Notes: a model not told the origin generated them from the sequence alone. A stretch of DNA of 29,193 nucleotides from Thermoplasmatota archaeon (GCA_023379345.1 JAMCUV010000070.1:1-29193), one strand, 5' to 3'; shown: positions 16,386 through 24,967, counted from the first letter of the stretch. Program-made: numbers and translations.

Positions 16386-17575
16386 TAATGATCCCCGTAA
16401 ATAATGCATTTCCCCACGGGAGGACATTCTCCAGTTGTTATCCATATCACCGGAAAGTCTGGTTCTGTGGTTGGAGGTTCTCCCCTTCCGTCTGTGAGGA
16501 ATACAAGTGGCCATGTATTCCCATCAGCTGCCAGCCTTGACAGAACGGAATTGAAATCCGTGCCGCCCATACCTCTCCTTATGAACTGGAATTCGCCATT
16601 GTACAGTGGTCCAGAGAACAGCTGGTCATAAACTATATCCGAATCAAACTGGATGAGCCTGACCTCTTCCTCGGGCTGCAGACCATAGATCAGGTCTGCA
16701 ATGTCACTGAAGAACGCATCTGCCATTGCAGGGTCCACCGATGCAGATACATCCAGGGCTATTACTGCCTTCATGCATTTTCTCCCTCTTCCGGGGATGT
16801 AGATACCGGCATCCATGTATTTCCTGCTGAACCTTGATGTGCTCCTTGCCGTTCTGTCAGGTTCCGTGTGAGGCTCAAGGATCCTTCTAATGGAAATCCG
16901 CTGAATGGCACTATCCCTTAACTGGATCTCTACAGGAACTGAATTTTTGCCAGCCATTATTGCAGTTATCCTTGCGCCGGCCACTATCTCGCGCATCCTG
17001 GCTGAGTACTGGCCTCCTTCTGTATCCGTACCCATGCCTTCCCGCATGCTCTTCAGAACCAGCGATCTGTTGACCTTCCTTGCTGATGAGATGCGATCCG
17101 CAAGTGTTTCCTGCGTTGGTGCGTCAGTGGAAGATTCCGGAGCATTGAAGAGGCTGGCAGCGGGAATCCCGGCTTCAGCGGTAAGTATTGAATAAATCTC
17201 CTCGGCAGACATTCCCCTCATGTTTCTCATGATGAGTACGCCCGAAACGCCATCAGCCAGACCAGACTCTTCCAGGATACCGTCCACTGCAATATCTGTG
17301 CACAGGGACCACAGATCACGATTTCTCAGGCCTCTCCGTGGCCCGTGGTTCAGAGCCACATGCAGAACCGATCTGGCAAGCTGGAACCTTGCCTCCACCG
17401 GTGTTGTGGTATCAAGGTAATCCTCCCTGTAGTGCACAGTGCCGTCGTGAATGGCAAACCTCTGGATGCTGCTGTCCGGAATAAATTCCATGGATGACAG
17501 TATGGATCCAAGGAAGGGAAACTCCACCAGGAGGCTTCTTCTTATGGAGGAAAGTTTTCTGTCAGGACTCTGCAC
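16385..17575 (-). CDS. VWA-like protein of the DUF2201 type with degenerate metallopeptidase site
   Basis: A 396-aa protein in two parts. The N-terminal part (about residues 10-110) resembles the putative metallopeptidase domain found before VWA-like domains in COG3864/DUF2201: RSLLVEFPFLGSIL, then VLHVALNH followed by RNRDLW and TDIAVD. The family pattern HExxHxxxxH is reduced here to RSxxHxxxxH, so the catalytic Glu and first His are missing. The C-terminal part is a VWA domain with a complete MIDAS metal site: DVSAS at 275-279, Thr at 339 in MGGTDF, and Asp at 362 in LTDGRG. Such proteins partner MoxR AAA ATPases as chaperone-like complexes. The start is uncertain: GTG 17575 or 17584 are the plausible choices, giving a short overlap with moxR; the frame itself runs to 17638. 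Confidence 0.78.
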   Translation of the reverse strand: MQSPDRKLSSIRRSLLVEFPFLGSILSSMEFIPDSSIQRFAIHDGTVHYREDYLDTTTPVEARFQLARSVLHVALNHGPRRGLRNRDLWSLCTDIAVDGILEESGLADGVSGVLIMRNMRGMSAEEIYSILTAEAGIPAASLFNAPESSTDAPTQETLADRISSARKVNRSLVLKSMREGMGTDTEGGQYSARMREIVAGARITAIMAGKNSVPVEIQLRDSAIQRISIRRILEPHTEPDRTARSTSRFSRKYMDAGIYIPGRGRKCMKAVIALDVSASVDPAMADAFFSDIADLIYGLQPEEEVRLIQFDSDIVYDQLFSGPLYNGEFQFIRRGMGGTDFNSVLSRLAADGNTWPLVFLTDGRGEPPTTEPDFPVIWITTGECPPVGKCIIYGDH

Positions 17576-18608
17576 CCGAGACACCCATGATCTCCCTGAA
17601 CCTGCCCATGTTGGAGGCAAGAAACTCATTTGAAACAAGCGCTTCCTTTTCCACTGCTTTCTTCATAAGAGTGAATCCAAGGGCCGCATACTCGTCCTTC
17701 ATGTGAAGCAGTGCCCTCAGGCATCCCGTGATCTTTCCCCTGTCCTGCGAAGCTATCCTGGCAAGGCTTCCTGCAAGCAGATACCACAGGGATGCATCAT
17801 GGTCCCCATTGATCCATCCATAGTCACCATCTATGATCTTCATGGGATCAGGCATGCCGGCTGCCAGTTTCAGGTAATGAAGGAATTCAAGCCCGTTCTC
17901 CTCCCCTATCATTCCCATTATGGCAGTGTCGCGTGTCTCTCCCTCAAGGTTCCTGATGGCATAATTCACGCCGGTTGCCCACGTTCTTGGCGTAAGGGGA
18001 TAGTCGTTCTCCTGCCTGAACAGCCATGGCCTCTGGTCATTGTGTTCCATGTAAGTTACGAATGAGATGATCCTTTCATCCACGGAACTGGCAATGGCCC
18101 ATTCAGCCCAATCTTCCACGTCAGGGACCAGTTCGTAGTGCCCTCCAGTGAACCTGCTGGACAGGCCGGACGGCATGGCGTTTGAAATGCTCCTGTGTGA
18201 AGGGAGATTTGATGATCCAACAAAATATCTCCATCCTTCCGGGACTTTGTAATCCTCAATCATCCCGTCATTGATGAGCTGGAAAACAAGCCCCTGGGTG
18301 GATGTCCTTGCATGCGTGATCTCGTCCAGGAACCAGATACCCCTGCCACTGCGCGGGAAGCGGGAATACTTGATGAACTCCATGCCCCTCTCTGTCCGGA
18401 CGGGTATTCCAAGGAAATCAGTCTCCTCATAATAGCTGAGCCTGAGGTCAAGGATGCTCATTCCAAGCCCGGCCGCAGTATCCCTCACAATCTGGGATTT
18501 CCCGATGCCAGGAGCACCCCAGATCATAACCGGAAGCCTGCCCTTTATTGCAACTTCAGACAGAATAGATTTCAGCTGGGACGGCTTGACCTTCTTCATC
18601 AGTGTCAT
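17562..18608 (-). CDS. MoxR-family AAA+ ATPase
   Basis: A 348-aa AAA+ ATPase. Walker A is GAPGIGKS at residues 31-38. Walker B is the segment IWFLDEITHA, and a sensor-1-like segment VGSSNLP follows. The DFLGIPV segment and the position of the Asn match MoxR-like ATPases. These ATPases work with VWA proteins to remodel or activate client proteins, often by inserting metals or cofactors. It is the first gene of a three-gene operon and overlaps the VWA gene. The ATG at 18608 is annotated; a second ATG at 18599 (MKKVKPSQL) is equally compatible with the promoter. The client cannot be deduced from the neighbours. Confidence 0.88.
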   Translation of the reverse strand: MTLMKKVKPSQLKSILSEVAIKGRLPVMIWGAPGIGKSQIVRDTAAGLGMSILDLRLSYYEETDFLGIPVRTERGMEFIKYSRFPRSGRGIWFLDEITHARTSTQGLVFQLINDGMIEDYKVPEGWRYFVGSSNLPSHRSISNAMPSGLSSRFTGGHYELVPDVEDWAEWAIASSVDERIISFVTYMEHNDQRPWLFRQENDYPLTPRTWATGVNYAIRNLEGETRDTAIMGMIGEENGLEFLHYLKLAAGMPDPMKIIDGDYGWINGDHDASLWYLLAGSLARIASQDRGKITGCLRALLHMKDEYAALGFTLMKKAVEKEALVSNEFLASNMGRFREIMGVSGAES

Positions 18609-18622
18609 GTGTCAATGATTTT

Positions 18623-18632
18623 CCATATAAAA
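18623..18632 (-). promoter_or_regulatory. TATA box of the MoxR-VWA operon
   Basis: TTTTATATGG on the minus strand is centred 20 nt before the ATG at 18608 and 29 nt before the ATG at 18599. The spacing brackets both candidate starts. It is divergent from the geranylgeranyl reductase promoter. Confidence 0.5.
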
Positions 18633-18655
18633 GTCATATGTAGACAGCTACGAGA

Positions 18656-18667
18656 ACGTTTTAACCA
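18656..18667 (+). promoter_or_regulatory. TATA box of the geranylgeranyl reductase gene
   Basis: ACGTTTTAACCA is centred about 25 nt before the GTG at 18686. It supports the GTG as the first codon of a leaderless mRNA. Confidence 0.45.
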
Positions 18668-18685
18668 AGAATTGCATGTGATATT

Positions 18686-19846
18686 GTGCTGGATGTCATT
18701 GTGGCCGGTGCTGGTCCCGCAGGATCCTACGCCTCATACAGGCTTGCCTCCATGGGATACAGCGTTCTCAACCTGGAGGAGCACAGGGAGATAGGCAGGC
18801 CCGTTGAATGCACCGGGGTTGTGACTTCCAGGGTTTTCGGATATGTGAAGAGCAGTGCGGTTGCAAACAGGGTGCGTGGTGCCAATGTTTTCTTCCCGGG
18901 AAACAGGGAGATGCACATCGAGAAATCCGAGGAGACCACGGTAATATACCGGGATTCGTTCGACAGGGATGTTTCTGCCATGGCCATTTCTGCGGGAGCT
19001 GATGTAAGGCTTGACTCAAGGATAACCCAGGTGAATGTTGCAGGTGATGCTGTACACGTTAAATACCGGCATGATGGAAACCTCCTTGAGGCGTCTTCTT
19101 CCATTATAGTTGGGGCTGATGGCGCCAACAGTGTGGTGCGGAAATCTCTCTACGGATCCCGTCCATCAAGGGTCGTTTCGACATACCAGGTGGATTCAGC
19201 GGTCAGGCTTCCAGATCAGGATAGCGTAAACGTCTACCTTGGCAGCGAGAGTTCCCATGGCTTCTTTGCGTGGGCAGTTCCCACGGGCGATATAACCAGA
19301 ATCGGCCTGGGAACAATTGGGCCAGGTGCAAGAGATCTTTTCGGCAGGCTCCAGAAGAGGTTTCCAGAAGGGAGGATACTGTCAGTAACGGGTGGTCCCA
19401 TACCCATTGCATATCTTTCAAGGACCTCTGGGGAAAGGAACCTGCTTGTGGGAGATGCAGCCGGAATAGTGAAACCACTCACCGGAGGCGGCATATACAC
19501 CGGCATAGTTTCCGCCCATCATGCTGCCACTGCCATAAACGAGGCGTTCCAGAACCAGAATTTCAGCGGGAATTTCCTCTCAAGATACGAGAAGTACTGG
19601 AAATCACAGCTGGGCCGGGAACTGTGGATGGATGGCATTGTGCAGAGGATTTTTGCAGGCATGAGCGATTCGTCCCTTTCACGCATATACAGCATGCTCT
19701 CATCCCCTGGTGTTGTTGATATGATAAACAGCGTTGGAGATATTGATTATCCTTCACGCCTGGTGATGAGGATGATCCTGAGGCATCCTTCAATTCTTAT
19801 GAATTTCTTCAGGAACAGGGTAGTTGCCGGATCGGCTGATGCATGA
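18686..19846 (+). CDS. Geranylgeranyl reductase (digeranylgeranylglycerophospholipid reductase type)
   Basis: A 386-aa FAD-dependent reductase of the geranylgeranyl reductase family, similar in length to the Thermoplasma acidophilum enzyme. The dinucleotide motif GAGPAG is at residues 8-13 of the N-terminal Rossmann fold. RPVECTG supplies the conserved Cys near residue 43. A second FAD contact is the VGDAAGIVKPLTGGGI segment. Family members saturate the isoprenoid chains of archaeal ether lipids and act at the membrane surface. The start is a GTG because no in-frame ATG precedes it and the TATA box is at the leaderless distance. It is the first of two plus-strand genes; the EamA gene downstream has its own possible promoter. 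Confidence 0.88.
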   Translation: MLDVIVAGAGPAGSYASYRLASMGYSVLNLEEHREIGRPVECTGVVTSRVFGYVKSSAVANRVRGANVFFPGNREMHIEKSEETTVIYRDSFDRDVSAMAISAGADVRLDSRITQVNVAGDAVHVKYRHDGNLLEASSSIIVGADGANSVVRKSLYGSRPSRVVSTYQVDSAVRLPDQDSVNVYLGSESSHGFFAWAVPTGDITRIGLGTIGPGARDLFGRLQKRFPEGRILSVTGGPIPIAYLSRTSGERNLLVGDAAGIVKPLTGGGIYTGIVSAHHAATAINEAFQNQNFSGNFLSRYEKYWKSQLGRELWMDGIVQRIFAGMSDSSLSRIYSMLSSPGVVDMINSVGDIDYPSRLVMRMILRHPSILMNFFRNRVVAGSADA

Positions 19847-19892
19847 TGGCATGAGACTCCTGACAATGGGCTTCAGGCCATTCCCCAAAAGT

Positions 19893-19900
19893 GTTATATC
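19893..19900 (+). promoter_or_regulatory. Probable TATA box of the EamA transporter gene
   Basis: GTTATATC is centred about 29 nt before the ATG at 19926, so the leader would be only a few nucleotides. GGGTG at 19914-19918 could also act as a ribosome binding site. Confidence 0.4.
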
Positions 19901-19925
19901 ACCATGAAATAACGGGTGCTGCCTC

Positions 19926-20816
19926 ATGGAGAAGAAACTTTTCTACATGCTGATGCTTCTTCTGGTCACATTCTTCTGGGGTGTGACATTTCCAATAATA
20001 AAGACAGCCCTGCAGTACATAAGCGCAGATGCATTCCTTGCTTTCCGGTTCCTGGTTGCAACAGCACTTATGGGCATCCTTGTTAGGAAAGGCGGTGATT
20101 TCTGGAAGAGACGCAACATCGTGACCGGTTTCACTGCCGGCTTTCTTCTCTTCCTTGGCTACTATTTCCAGACCGTTGGGCTTGATTACACAAGCGCTGC
20201 GGCATCCGGCATCATAACAGGCATCTACGTCGTGATTCTCCCCCTCATATCCTTCATGTTTCTTCACAACAGGGTATCCCGTATGGACGTATACGCCTCG
20301 GTCATCGCCTTTGCCGGGCTCATAATTATGTCAGTAGGGTCATCAGCAGGATTCGGCAGCAGGCTGGGCGATCTCCTTACACTCATTTGCGGAGTTGCTT
20401 ACGCAGTGCAGATCGCATACGTATCCAGGTATTCCGGCAGCCTCAATTCGTACACATTCACTTTCTACCAGCTGCTTGCGGTCACCATATTCTCATTTGC
20501 CGCCATACCCATATCTCCAGGTGGGATAGGGACATTCAACGGTTACGTGGTCTTCGCCCTGGTCTTCACCGCAATATTCGGAAGCATATTCGGATATTAT
20601 GTTTCAACAATTGCACTAATATATGTTGATCCTGCTGCGGCCGGAGTAATTTACGTTGGAGAACCGGTATTTGCGGCACTTTCTTCGGTTATAATCGCAC
20701 ACGAGGCACTGGGCATATCCGTCATAATAGGGGGGACAGTCATGGTTACGGCAATGCTCATGACTTCTCTGGACAAGTACCTGAAGATGAAGCGAATGCC
20801 TGCGGCTCAGTCCTGA
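19926..20816 (+). CDS. EamA-family (DMT) membrane transporter
   Basis: A 296-aa integral membrane protein with ten predicted helices arranged as two five-helix EamA repeats, at roughly residues 5-25, 35-55, 66-86, 93-113, 119-139, 146-165, 175-197, 206-230, 235-258 and 262-282. The opening FFWGVTFPIIK with a following RF motif, and the second-repeat GVIYVGEPVFAALSS, are typical of drug/metabolite transporters. The family exports or exchanges amino acids, nucleotides, sugars phosphates or drugs; the substrate cannot be predicted. The last 10 bp overlap the convergent tgtA. Confidence 0.85.
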   Translation: MEKKLFYMLMLLLVTFFWGVTFPIIKTALQYISADAFLAFRFLVATALMGILVRKGGDFWKRRNIVTGFTAGFLLFLGYYFQTVGLDYTSAAASGIITGIYVVILPLISFMFLHNRVSRMDVYASVIAFAGLIIMSVGSSAGFGSRLGDLLTLICGVAYAVQIAYVSRYSGSLNSYTFTFYQLLAVTIFSFAAIPISPGGIGTFNGYVVFALVFTAIFGSIFGYYVSTIALIYVDPAAAGVIYVGEPVFAALSSVIIAHEALGISVIIGGTVMVTAMLMTSLDKYLKMKRMPAAQS

Positions 20817-22711
20817 TCCGTTTCTGGTTTTTCCTGGACTCCCCTGTGAACCTTCACTGCAAGGCCCTTCCTGTAGTAGCCCATTTCGGGACCGGATGCC
20901 ACGGATTTTCCCACAGCCATAAGGTGATCTGCATCATCAACAACAAGCACCTCATTTCCTGCTATTATTGCACTGTCGAATTTCTTCACAAACTTGAAGA
21001 ATACATTGTATCCCTGCGCATTGAATTCGGCGCTGTCGTCCGTGACCACGACTCTGTTCTCCAGGCCTGGTGAAATATCATGCAGTATTTCCGCACCTGC
21101 AATTCCAAGGGTGAAGAAGCCATCGTGGGCCCTGAGTGTCGCCAGCAGGCGCCCATCAAGCAGGACGCTCCTCAACCTTCCAGTTGATCGTGAAACTCTC
21201 ACCTCACATGCATCTGGAAACAGTTTCCTGCCAGTTCCCGAACCGAACTGGAAATCAGCAACTGTCCTCACTCTCTCCAGCCTGAAATTCCTAGATCCGG
21301 CTTCCATATCCTCCGGCAGTCCGCCGTCCGCAGGCCATTCCCCTGCAGCCGCTATGGAATCTGGCCTCACGAGGCCGCTGGATATCATCTGCTGGAACGG
21401 GTAGGTCTCATCCAGCTCAACCGGTATCACTGTGTTGTTCCACGGTACAAGGAAGCGTTCATTCGTTCTCTCATAGAGAGATACGAACTCCGGTGAATGG
21501 ATTCTACCGGGATGCCAGTGGTCTGGGGAGAGCACCCTGAATTTTCCTTTCTCCGGCGACATGAGGTACCCGAGATTTCTCTCAATTCTCCTGAAATATG
21601 GCCCTCTTTCGCTGTATTCATCGAAGTAGAAGAATGTGCTCTTCTTGGAGAGATCCTCGAATTTCTCCAGAGACCCGGAATGATCAAGAAGGCGCAGGAA
21701 TGCACGGAAAAGATAGGGATGGGAACGCGATCTTGCCTCCACATACTGCCACAGCCTCTGCTGGTAAATCTGTTCCCTGATCTCCTCAAGCTCATTGAAG
21801 ATTGCAGAAAGGTTGTGCATGGAAAGCAGTTTGAAGCGTTCTTCCGGGGCAGCATTCCTGAGCTCATCCACGGTGTATTTACCGTACAGTGGGCTCCACC
21901 TGGGAAATGATCCTATCTTCGAAAGGTCCCTGGATCCGTCCTGGAAAAGCATCCTGTTGTCCCTGGCATACTTCACATAGGACGCGGAATCAAATATGTC
22001 AACGCCAAGGAGGACCGCCATTCCCATAAACATGGGATGCCCTCCGCCGAAAAGGTGTATGGGCTTTGAAAAATCAGCATTGAGTTTGCTTGCGAGAATC
22101 ACGTCAACAAGATCATCATAACGGTAGTTTTCAAGAAGAGGGACGACACCGCCTACTGGCAGGTATCCTGCCTGGGAGGAGCTCATGAGTTCTGCAGACA
22201 GCTTCCTGAGGTCCATGTGCAGCGACCCCTGAATGGGCCCTGCCATTATTGTATCGTCAATTGGGGGAAGTTCAGCCATTCTCCTGTGGGTCTCCAGAAC
22301 TGCCTCCCTTGCCCGATCATGAGAAAAATCAGGCTCTGAGAATATGTCAAGGATTGTGGATATGTCACTTCCTATTTTCCTCTGAAAATCCACTATCTCC
22401 ACATTTGAGAATTCAACATCGGAATACACGTGGCTCTGGAAGGTGCCGCTGTCTGTCATTATGGGCCCGTCGAATCCCAGCAGGGAATGAACGCCATATT
22501 TCTCGGCCCTTTCCCTCAGTTTTGGATTTCTCCTGATTATGTAGCTGTTTGTTATGAAGGCTCTTGCTCCCAGACTGACCATTTCCTCTGTGGTGAGTGT
22601 GGGTATATTGGGGTTTACAACGGGAAGAATTGTGGGGGTCTGGATATCACCATGTGCGGTGGAGAATTTTCCGATTCTTGCCAGGCCATCCCTGTGTATG
22701 ATTTCCAACAC
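20807..22711 (-). CDS. tgtA: Archaeosine tRNA-guanine transglycosylase lacking the zinc cysteines
   Basis: A 634-aa full-length TgtA that exchanges guanine 15 of archaeal tRNAs for preQ0, the first step of archaeosine formation. The general-base Asp is at residue 87 (TDSGTFQ) and the nucleophile Asp at 241 (DIFDSASY). GGVVPLLENYRYDDL is the substrate-pocket region, and a C-terminal PUA domain (about 510-634) binds the acceptor stem. In other TgtA proteins a CxCxxC plus His site holds zinc. Here the matching segment FPRWSPLYGKYT has Arg 271, Ser 273 and Tyr 276, and only His 299 remains. The frame extends 22 codons further to a TTG at 22777, inside the ABCE1 gene. I chose GTG 22711, which begins MLEIIHRDG like other family members and follows GAGGT; TTG 22708 is also possible. 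Confidence 0.9.
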   Translation of the reverse strand: MLEIIHRDGLARIGKFSTAHGDIQTPTILPVVNPNIPTLTTEEMVSLGARAFITNSYIIRRNPKLRERAEKYGVHSLLGFDGPIMTDSGTFQSHVYSDVEFSNVEIVDFQRKIGSDISTILDIFSEPDFSHDRAREAVLETHRRMAELPPIDDTIMAGPIQGSLHMDLRKLSAELMSSSQAGYLPVGGVVPLLENYRYDDLVDVILASKLNADFSKPIHLFGGGHPMFMGMAVLLGVDIFDSASYVKYARDNRMLFQDGSRDLSKIGSFPRWSPLYGKYTVDELRNAAPEERFKLLSMHNLSAIFNELEEIREQIYQQRLWQYVEARSRSHPYLFRAFLRLLDHSGSLEKFEDLSKKSTFFYFDEYSERGPYFRRIERNLGYLMSPEKGKFRVLSPDHWHPGRIHSPEFVSLYERTNERFLVPWNNTVIPVELDETYPFQQMISSGLVRPDSIAAAGEWPADGGLPEDMEAGSRNFRLERVRTVADFQFGSGTGRKLFPDACEVRVSRSTGRLRSVLLDGRLLATLRAHDGFFTLGIAGAEILHDISPGLENRVVVTDDSAEFNAQGYNVFFKFVKKFDSAIIAGNEVLVVDDADHLMAVGKSVASGPEMGYYRKGLAVKVHRGVQEKPETDQD

Positions 22712-22714
22712 TTT

Positions 22715-22719
22715 ACCTC
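22715..22719 (-). promoter_or_regulatory. Shine-Dalgarno GAGGT deciding the tgtA start
   Basis: GAGGT is 3 nt before the GTG at 22711 and 6 nt before the TTG at 22708. It lies downstream of the TTG at 22777, so it cannot serve the longer version. Confidence 0.5.
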
Positions 22720-22730
22720 GATGTGGGATG

Positions 22731-24503
22731 TCATCCCGAATAATAGTAATTTCCGGACTCTCTCTGGGATTTGTCAAGCCTGCTGTTGATCTTGTTTATC
22801 CTTGGGCGCTTGGTGGTGGCATCCCTCCGGAATGTCACACCCGCATCCCTGAGGAACATGTTCATTCCATCCTTCATGGACATGGGCCCGCGTGAAAATC
22901 CCTCCTTCCCGGGTATACCATTGAAGACTATGAGCGCATCGGAAATCAGGTCGATGAGGTACACATCATGGTCAATCACGAAGGCGCTCTTCTTGTTGTT
23001 TTCCATGACACGCCTTATAATTCTGGCTGCGGACATCCTGTAGGCGCTGTCAAGGTGGGCGGAGGGCTCATCGATTATGTAGAGGTCTGCGTCAAGTGAT
23101 AAAGTCAGGGCGATTGAAACCCTCTGCAGCTCACCGCCCGAAAGGTCTTCCACATTATTGTCAAAGAGTGAATCAACTTCAAGGGGTTTCATCACCTCGT
23201 TCTTGACCATGGCGCTGTCCATCCTTTCCTTCAGGGCCTGGTAGAGCAGTTGAGACACGGTCCCCTGAAAATCTGACGAGATGTACTGGGGCTTGTATGA
23301 TATCTTCAGGGTCCTTGAGAGTGATCCGGTGGTGGGAGTCATTATGCCGGCAAGCATCCTGGCAAATGTGGACTTCCCCAGGGCGTTCCTTCCCAGAACG
23401 CCGATAACCTCGCCATTGCGGATCAGACCGTTCTCAACCTTCAGGGTGAAGCCTTCAAGTTCCATGGACAGGTCTGACCATGATGCTATTTCCGACCCGC
23501 TTGCCGTCCTCCTGGCGGATTTCTCCTGGAAATCTATGGAATAATTCCTTATCCTGACGTTTTCCTCCCTCAGGTATCCTTCAAGGAAGGAATTTATGGC
23601 CTTGTTGCTGGTCCTCTGTTCCGTTATTATCCCATAGGCGCCGGACTGGCCGTAAACCAGGTGAACGCTGTCAGCCATCCAGTCCATGAGGGCCAGATCG
23701 TGCTCAACAACCATGACGGTCTTTGTTCTGGAGAGTTCCTGAATAATTTTAGCAACCCTGATCCTTTCAGCCACATCAAGGTAGGATGACATCTCGTCAA
23801 AGAGATATATGTCAGCATCCTTCAGTAGCGTTGTGGCAATGGCAAGTTTCTGCAGCTCGCCACCAGAGCATGCCTTCACGTCCCTGTCCAGTGATCCCTG
23901 CATCTCAAGCTGTGATACCACATCATCGAACCTGTGCTGGGGATCATTTCTCCGGAGGATTTCCCCGATAGTTCCGTTCACTACCCTGGGAATCAGGTCA
24001 ACGTTCTGATCCTTCAGGACAGCCTTCCTCTTCCCTTCATAAATATCCTGGAAATACGTGCCCATCAGCGACGTTGCAAAATAACGTATGACCTTGTCCT
24101 TTGATACTTCTTCTTCATATTTGCCAAAGTTGGGCACCAGCAGCCCTGAAAGTATCTTCAGTGTTGTTGTCTTGCCCATTCCATTCTGCCCCAGAATGGC
24201 TGTAACCTTGCCCTGCTCCAGTACCGGGAGCGAATAGAGGCGGAACGAATTCAGCCCGTACTGGTGAGTAATCTCTGAATTCAGCTCATCCGGCAGCCCG
24301 ATAATCTTAATTGCGCCAAAGGGACATCGGTGTACACATATACCACATCCAATGCACAGTGGCTCATTTATAACCGGTTGCTCATCCGGCACAGGAAATT
24401 CTATTGTGGGAGTGCCACTGCGTACAGGTGGGCAGTAATACTGGCATTCATGGTGGCATCTCTTGGGATGACACCTTTCCCGATCAAGTACAGCGATCTG
24501 CAA
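22731..24503 (-). CDS. ABCE1/Rli1 ribosome-recycling ATPase
   Basis: A 590-aa protein with the complete ABCE1 architecture. Two N-terminal [4Fe-4S] clusters use Cys 11, 16, 20, 24 and Cys 50, 53, 56, 60. The first nucleotide-binding domain has Walker A GQNGMGKT (105-112) and signature CSGGELQ. The second has GRNALGKS, signature LSGGELQ and IIDEPSAHLD. It splits archaeal 70S ribosomes after termination. The start is a TTG, supported by AGGTG 5 nt upstream and by family members beginning just before the first cluster. Its stop is 19 nt before tgtA, so the three minus-strand genes 20807-24967 form one translation-related operon. Confidence 0.95.
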   Translation of the reverse strand: MQIAVLDRERCHPKRCHHECQYYCPPVRSGTPTIEFPVPDEQPVINEPLCIGCGICVHRCPFGAIKIIGLPDELNSEITHQYGLNSFRLYSLPVLEQGKVTAILGQNGMGKTTTLKILSGLLVPNFGKYEEEVSKDKVIRYFATSLMGTYFQDIYEGKRKAVLKDQNVDLIPRVVNGTIGEILRRNDPQHRFDDVVSQLEMQGSLDRDVKACSGGELQKLAIATTLLKDADIYLFDEMSSYLDVAERIRVAKIIQELSRTKTVMVVEHDLALMDWMADSVHLVYGQSGAYGIITEQRTSNKAINSFLEGYLREENVRIRNYSIDFQEKSARRTASGSEIASWSDLSMELEGFTLKVENGLIRNGEVIGVLGRNALGKSTFARMLAGIMTPTTGSLSRTLKISYKPQYISSDFQGTVSQLLYQALKERMDSAMVKNEVMKPLEVDSLFDNNVEDLSGGELQRVSIALTLSLDADLYIIDEPSAHLDSAYRMSAARIIRRVMENNKKSAFVIDHDVYLIDLISDALIVFNGIPGKEGFSRGPMSMKDGMNMFLRDAGVTFRRDATTKRPRINKINSRLDKSQRESGNYYYSG

Positions 24504-24508
24504 TTCAG

Positions 24509-24513
24509 CACCT
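24509..24513 (-). promoter_or_regulatory. Shine-Dalgarno AGGTG supporting the TTG start of ABCE1
   Basis: AGGTG overlaps the TAG stop of the upstream gene and sits 5 nt before TTG 24501-24503. This makes the non-ATG start credible and suggests coupling to the upstream gene. Confidence 0.6.
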
Positions 24514-24967
24514 AGTTCATCTTCCAGTACTCATCAGGAATATCATCATATATCTGGAAGTCCTGGTTTTTCTCAATCTTCGTGGTCACCGTCTTCATTT
24601 TTGACAGCTCAATAATGCGGTTCACGTTGAGTATCCAGTAATGTATTCTCCATTCCCTTCCATCATACAGAGTGGTCTCCTCCCTCTCAGTCTGGAGAAT
24701 GCCAATATCCTCCATGGTATAGAAAGCATCCCTGTCCTCTGGCTCAAGCATATTATCTATAACCCGGTCATTGTATCCAAAAAAGTTGATGAGGTGCTCG
24801 GCTGCTTCGAATGCTTCTTCCGGGCTCATGCTCCTGTTCTGGAGGCTCAGGCCTTTGCTTATGGCTACTGACAGTTCATCAATGTTTGTGTAATTCCTGT
24901 GGTACCCAATACCCTCAATAGGGCGGTCTTCACTGTTTTCCATGTTGGTTTCGATCCTCTTCGTCAC
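24512..24967 (-). CDS. Conserved-looking unknown protein upstream of ABCE1
   Basis: A 151-aa acidic cytoplasmic protein. The core reads SPEEAFEAAEHLINFFGY, then DNMLEPEDRDAFYTMEDIGIL and TEREETTLYDGREWRIHYW. This helix-rich segment followed by a beta-wing-like end is compatible with a winged-helix fold. From memory it resembles an uncharacterised Thermoplasmata family (possibly DUF6015); I cannot confirm this. No catalytic motif, cysteine cluster or membrane segment is seen. The frame extends to 25048, but a TATA box centred 25 nt upstream of GTG 24967 favours that codon as a leaderless start; ATG 24943 is the conservative alternative. It heads the ABCE1-tgtA operon, so a link to ribosome recycling or its regulation is possible. 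Confidence 0.72.
   Translation of the reverse strand: MTKRIETNMENSEDRPIEGIGYHRNYTNIDELSVAISKGLSLQNRSMSPEEAFEAAEHLINFFGYNDRVIDNMLEPEDRDAFYTMEDIGILQTEREETTLYDGREWRIHYWILNVNRIIELSKMKTVTTKIEKNQDFQIYDDIPDEYWKMN

Noticed and set aside
16386..16514. N-terminal extension of the 137-aa unknown protein
   Set aside because: The extension is translated from the shifted frame of the VWA gene and is basic and low in plausibility; the TAATG overlap start at 16385 is standard for an operon.
22712..22777. 22-residue N-terminal extension of TgtA
   Set aside because: It begins with TTG within the ABCE1 coding sequence, and family members start where the GTG at 22711 lies, just after a GAGGT motif.
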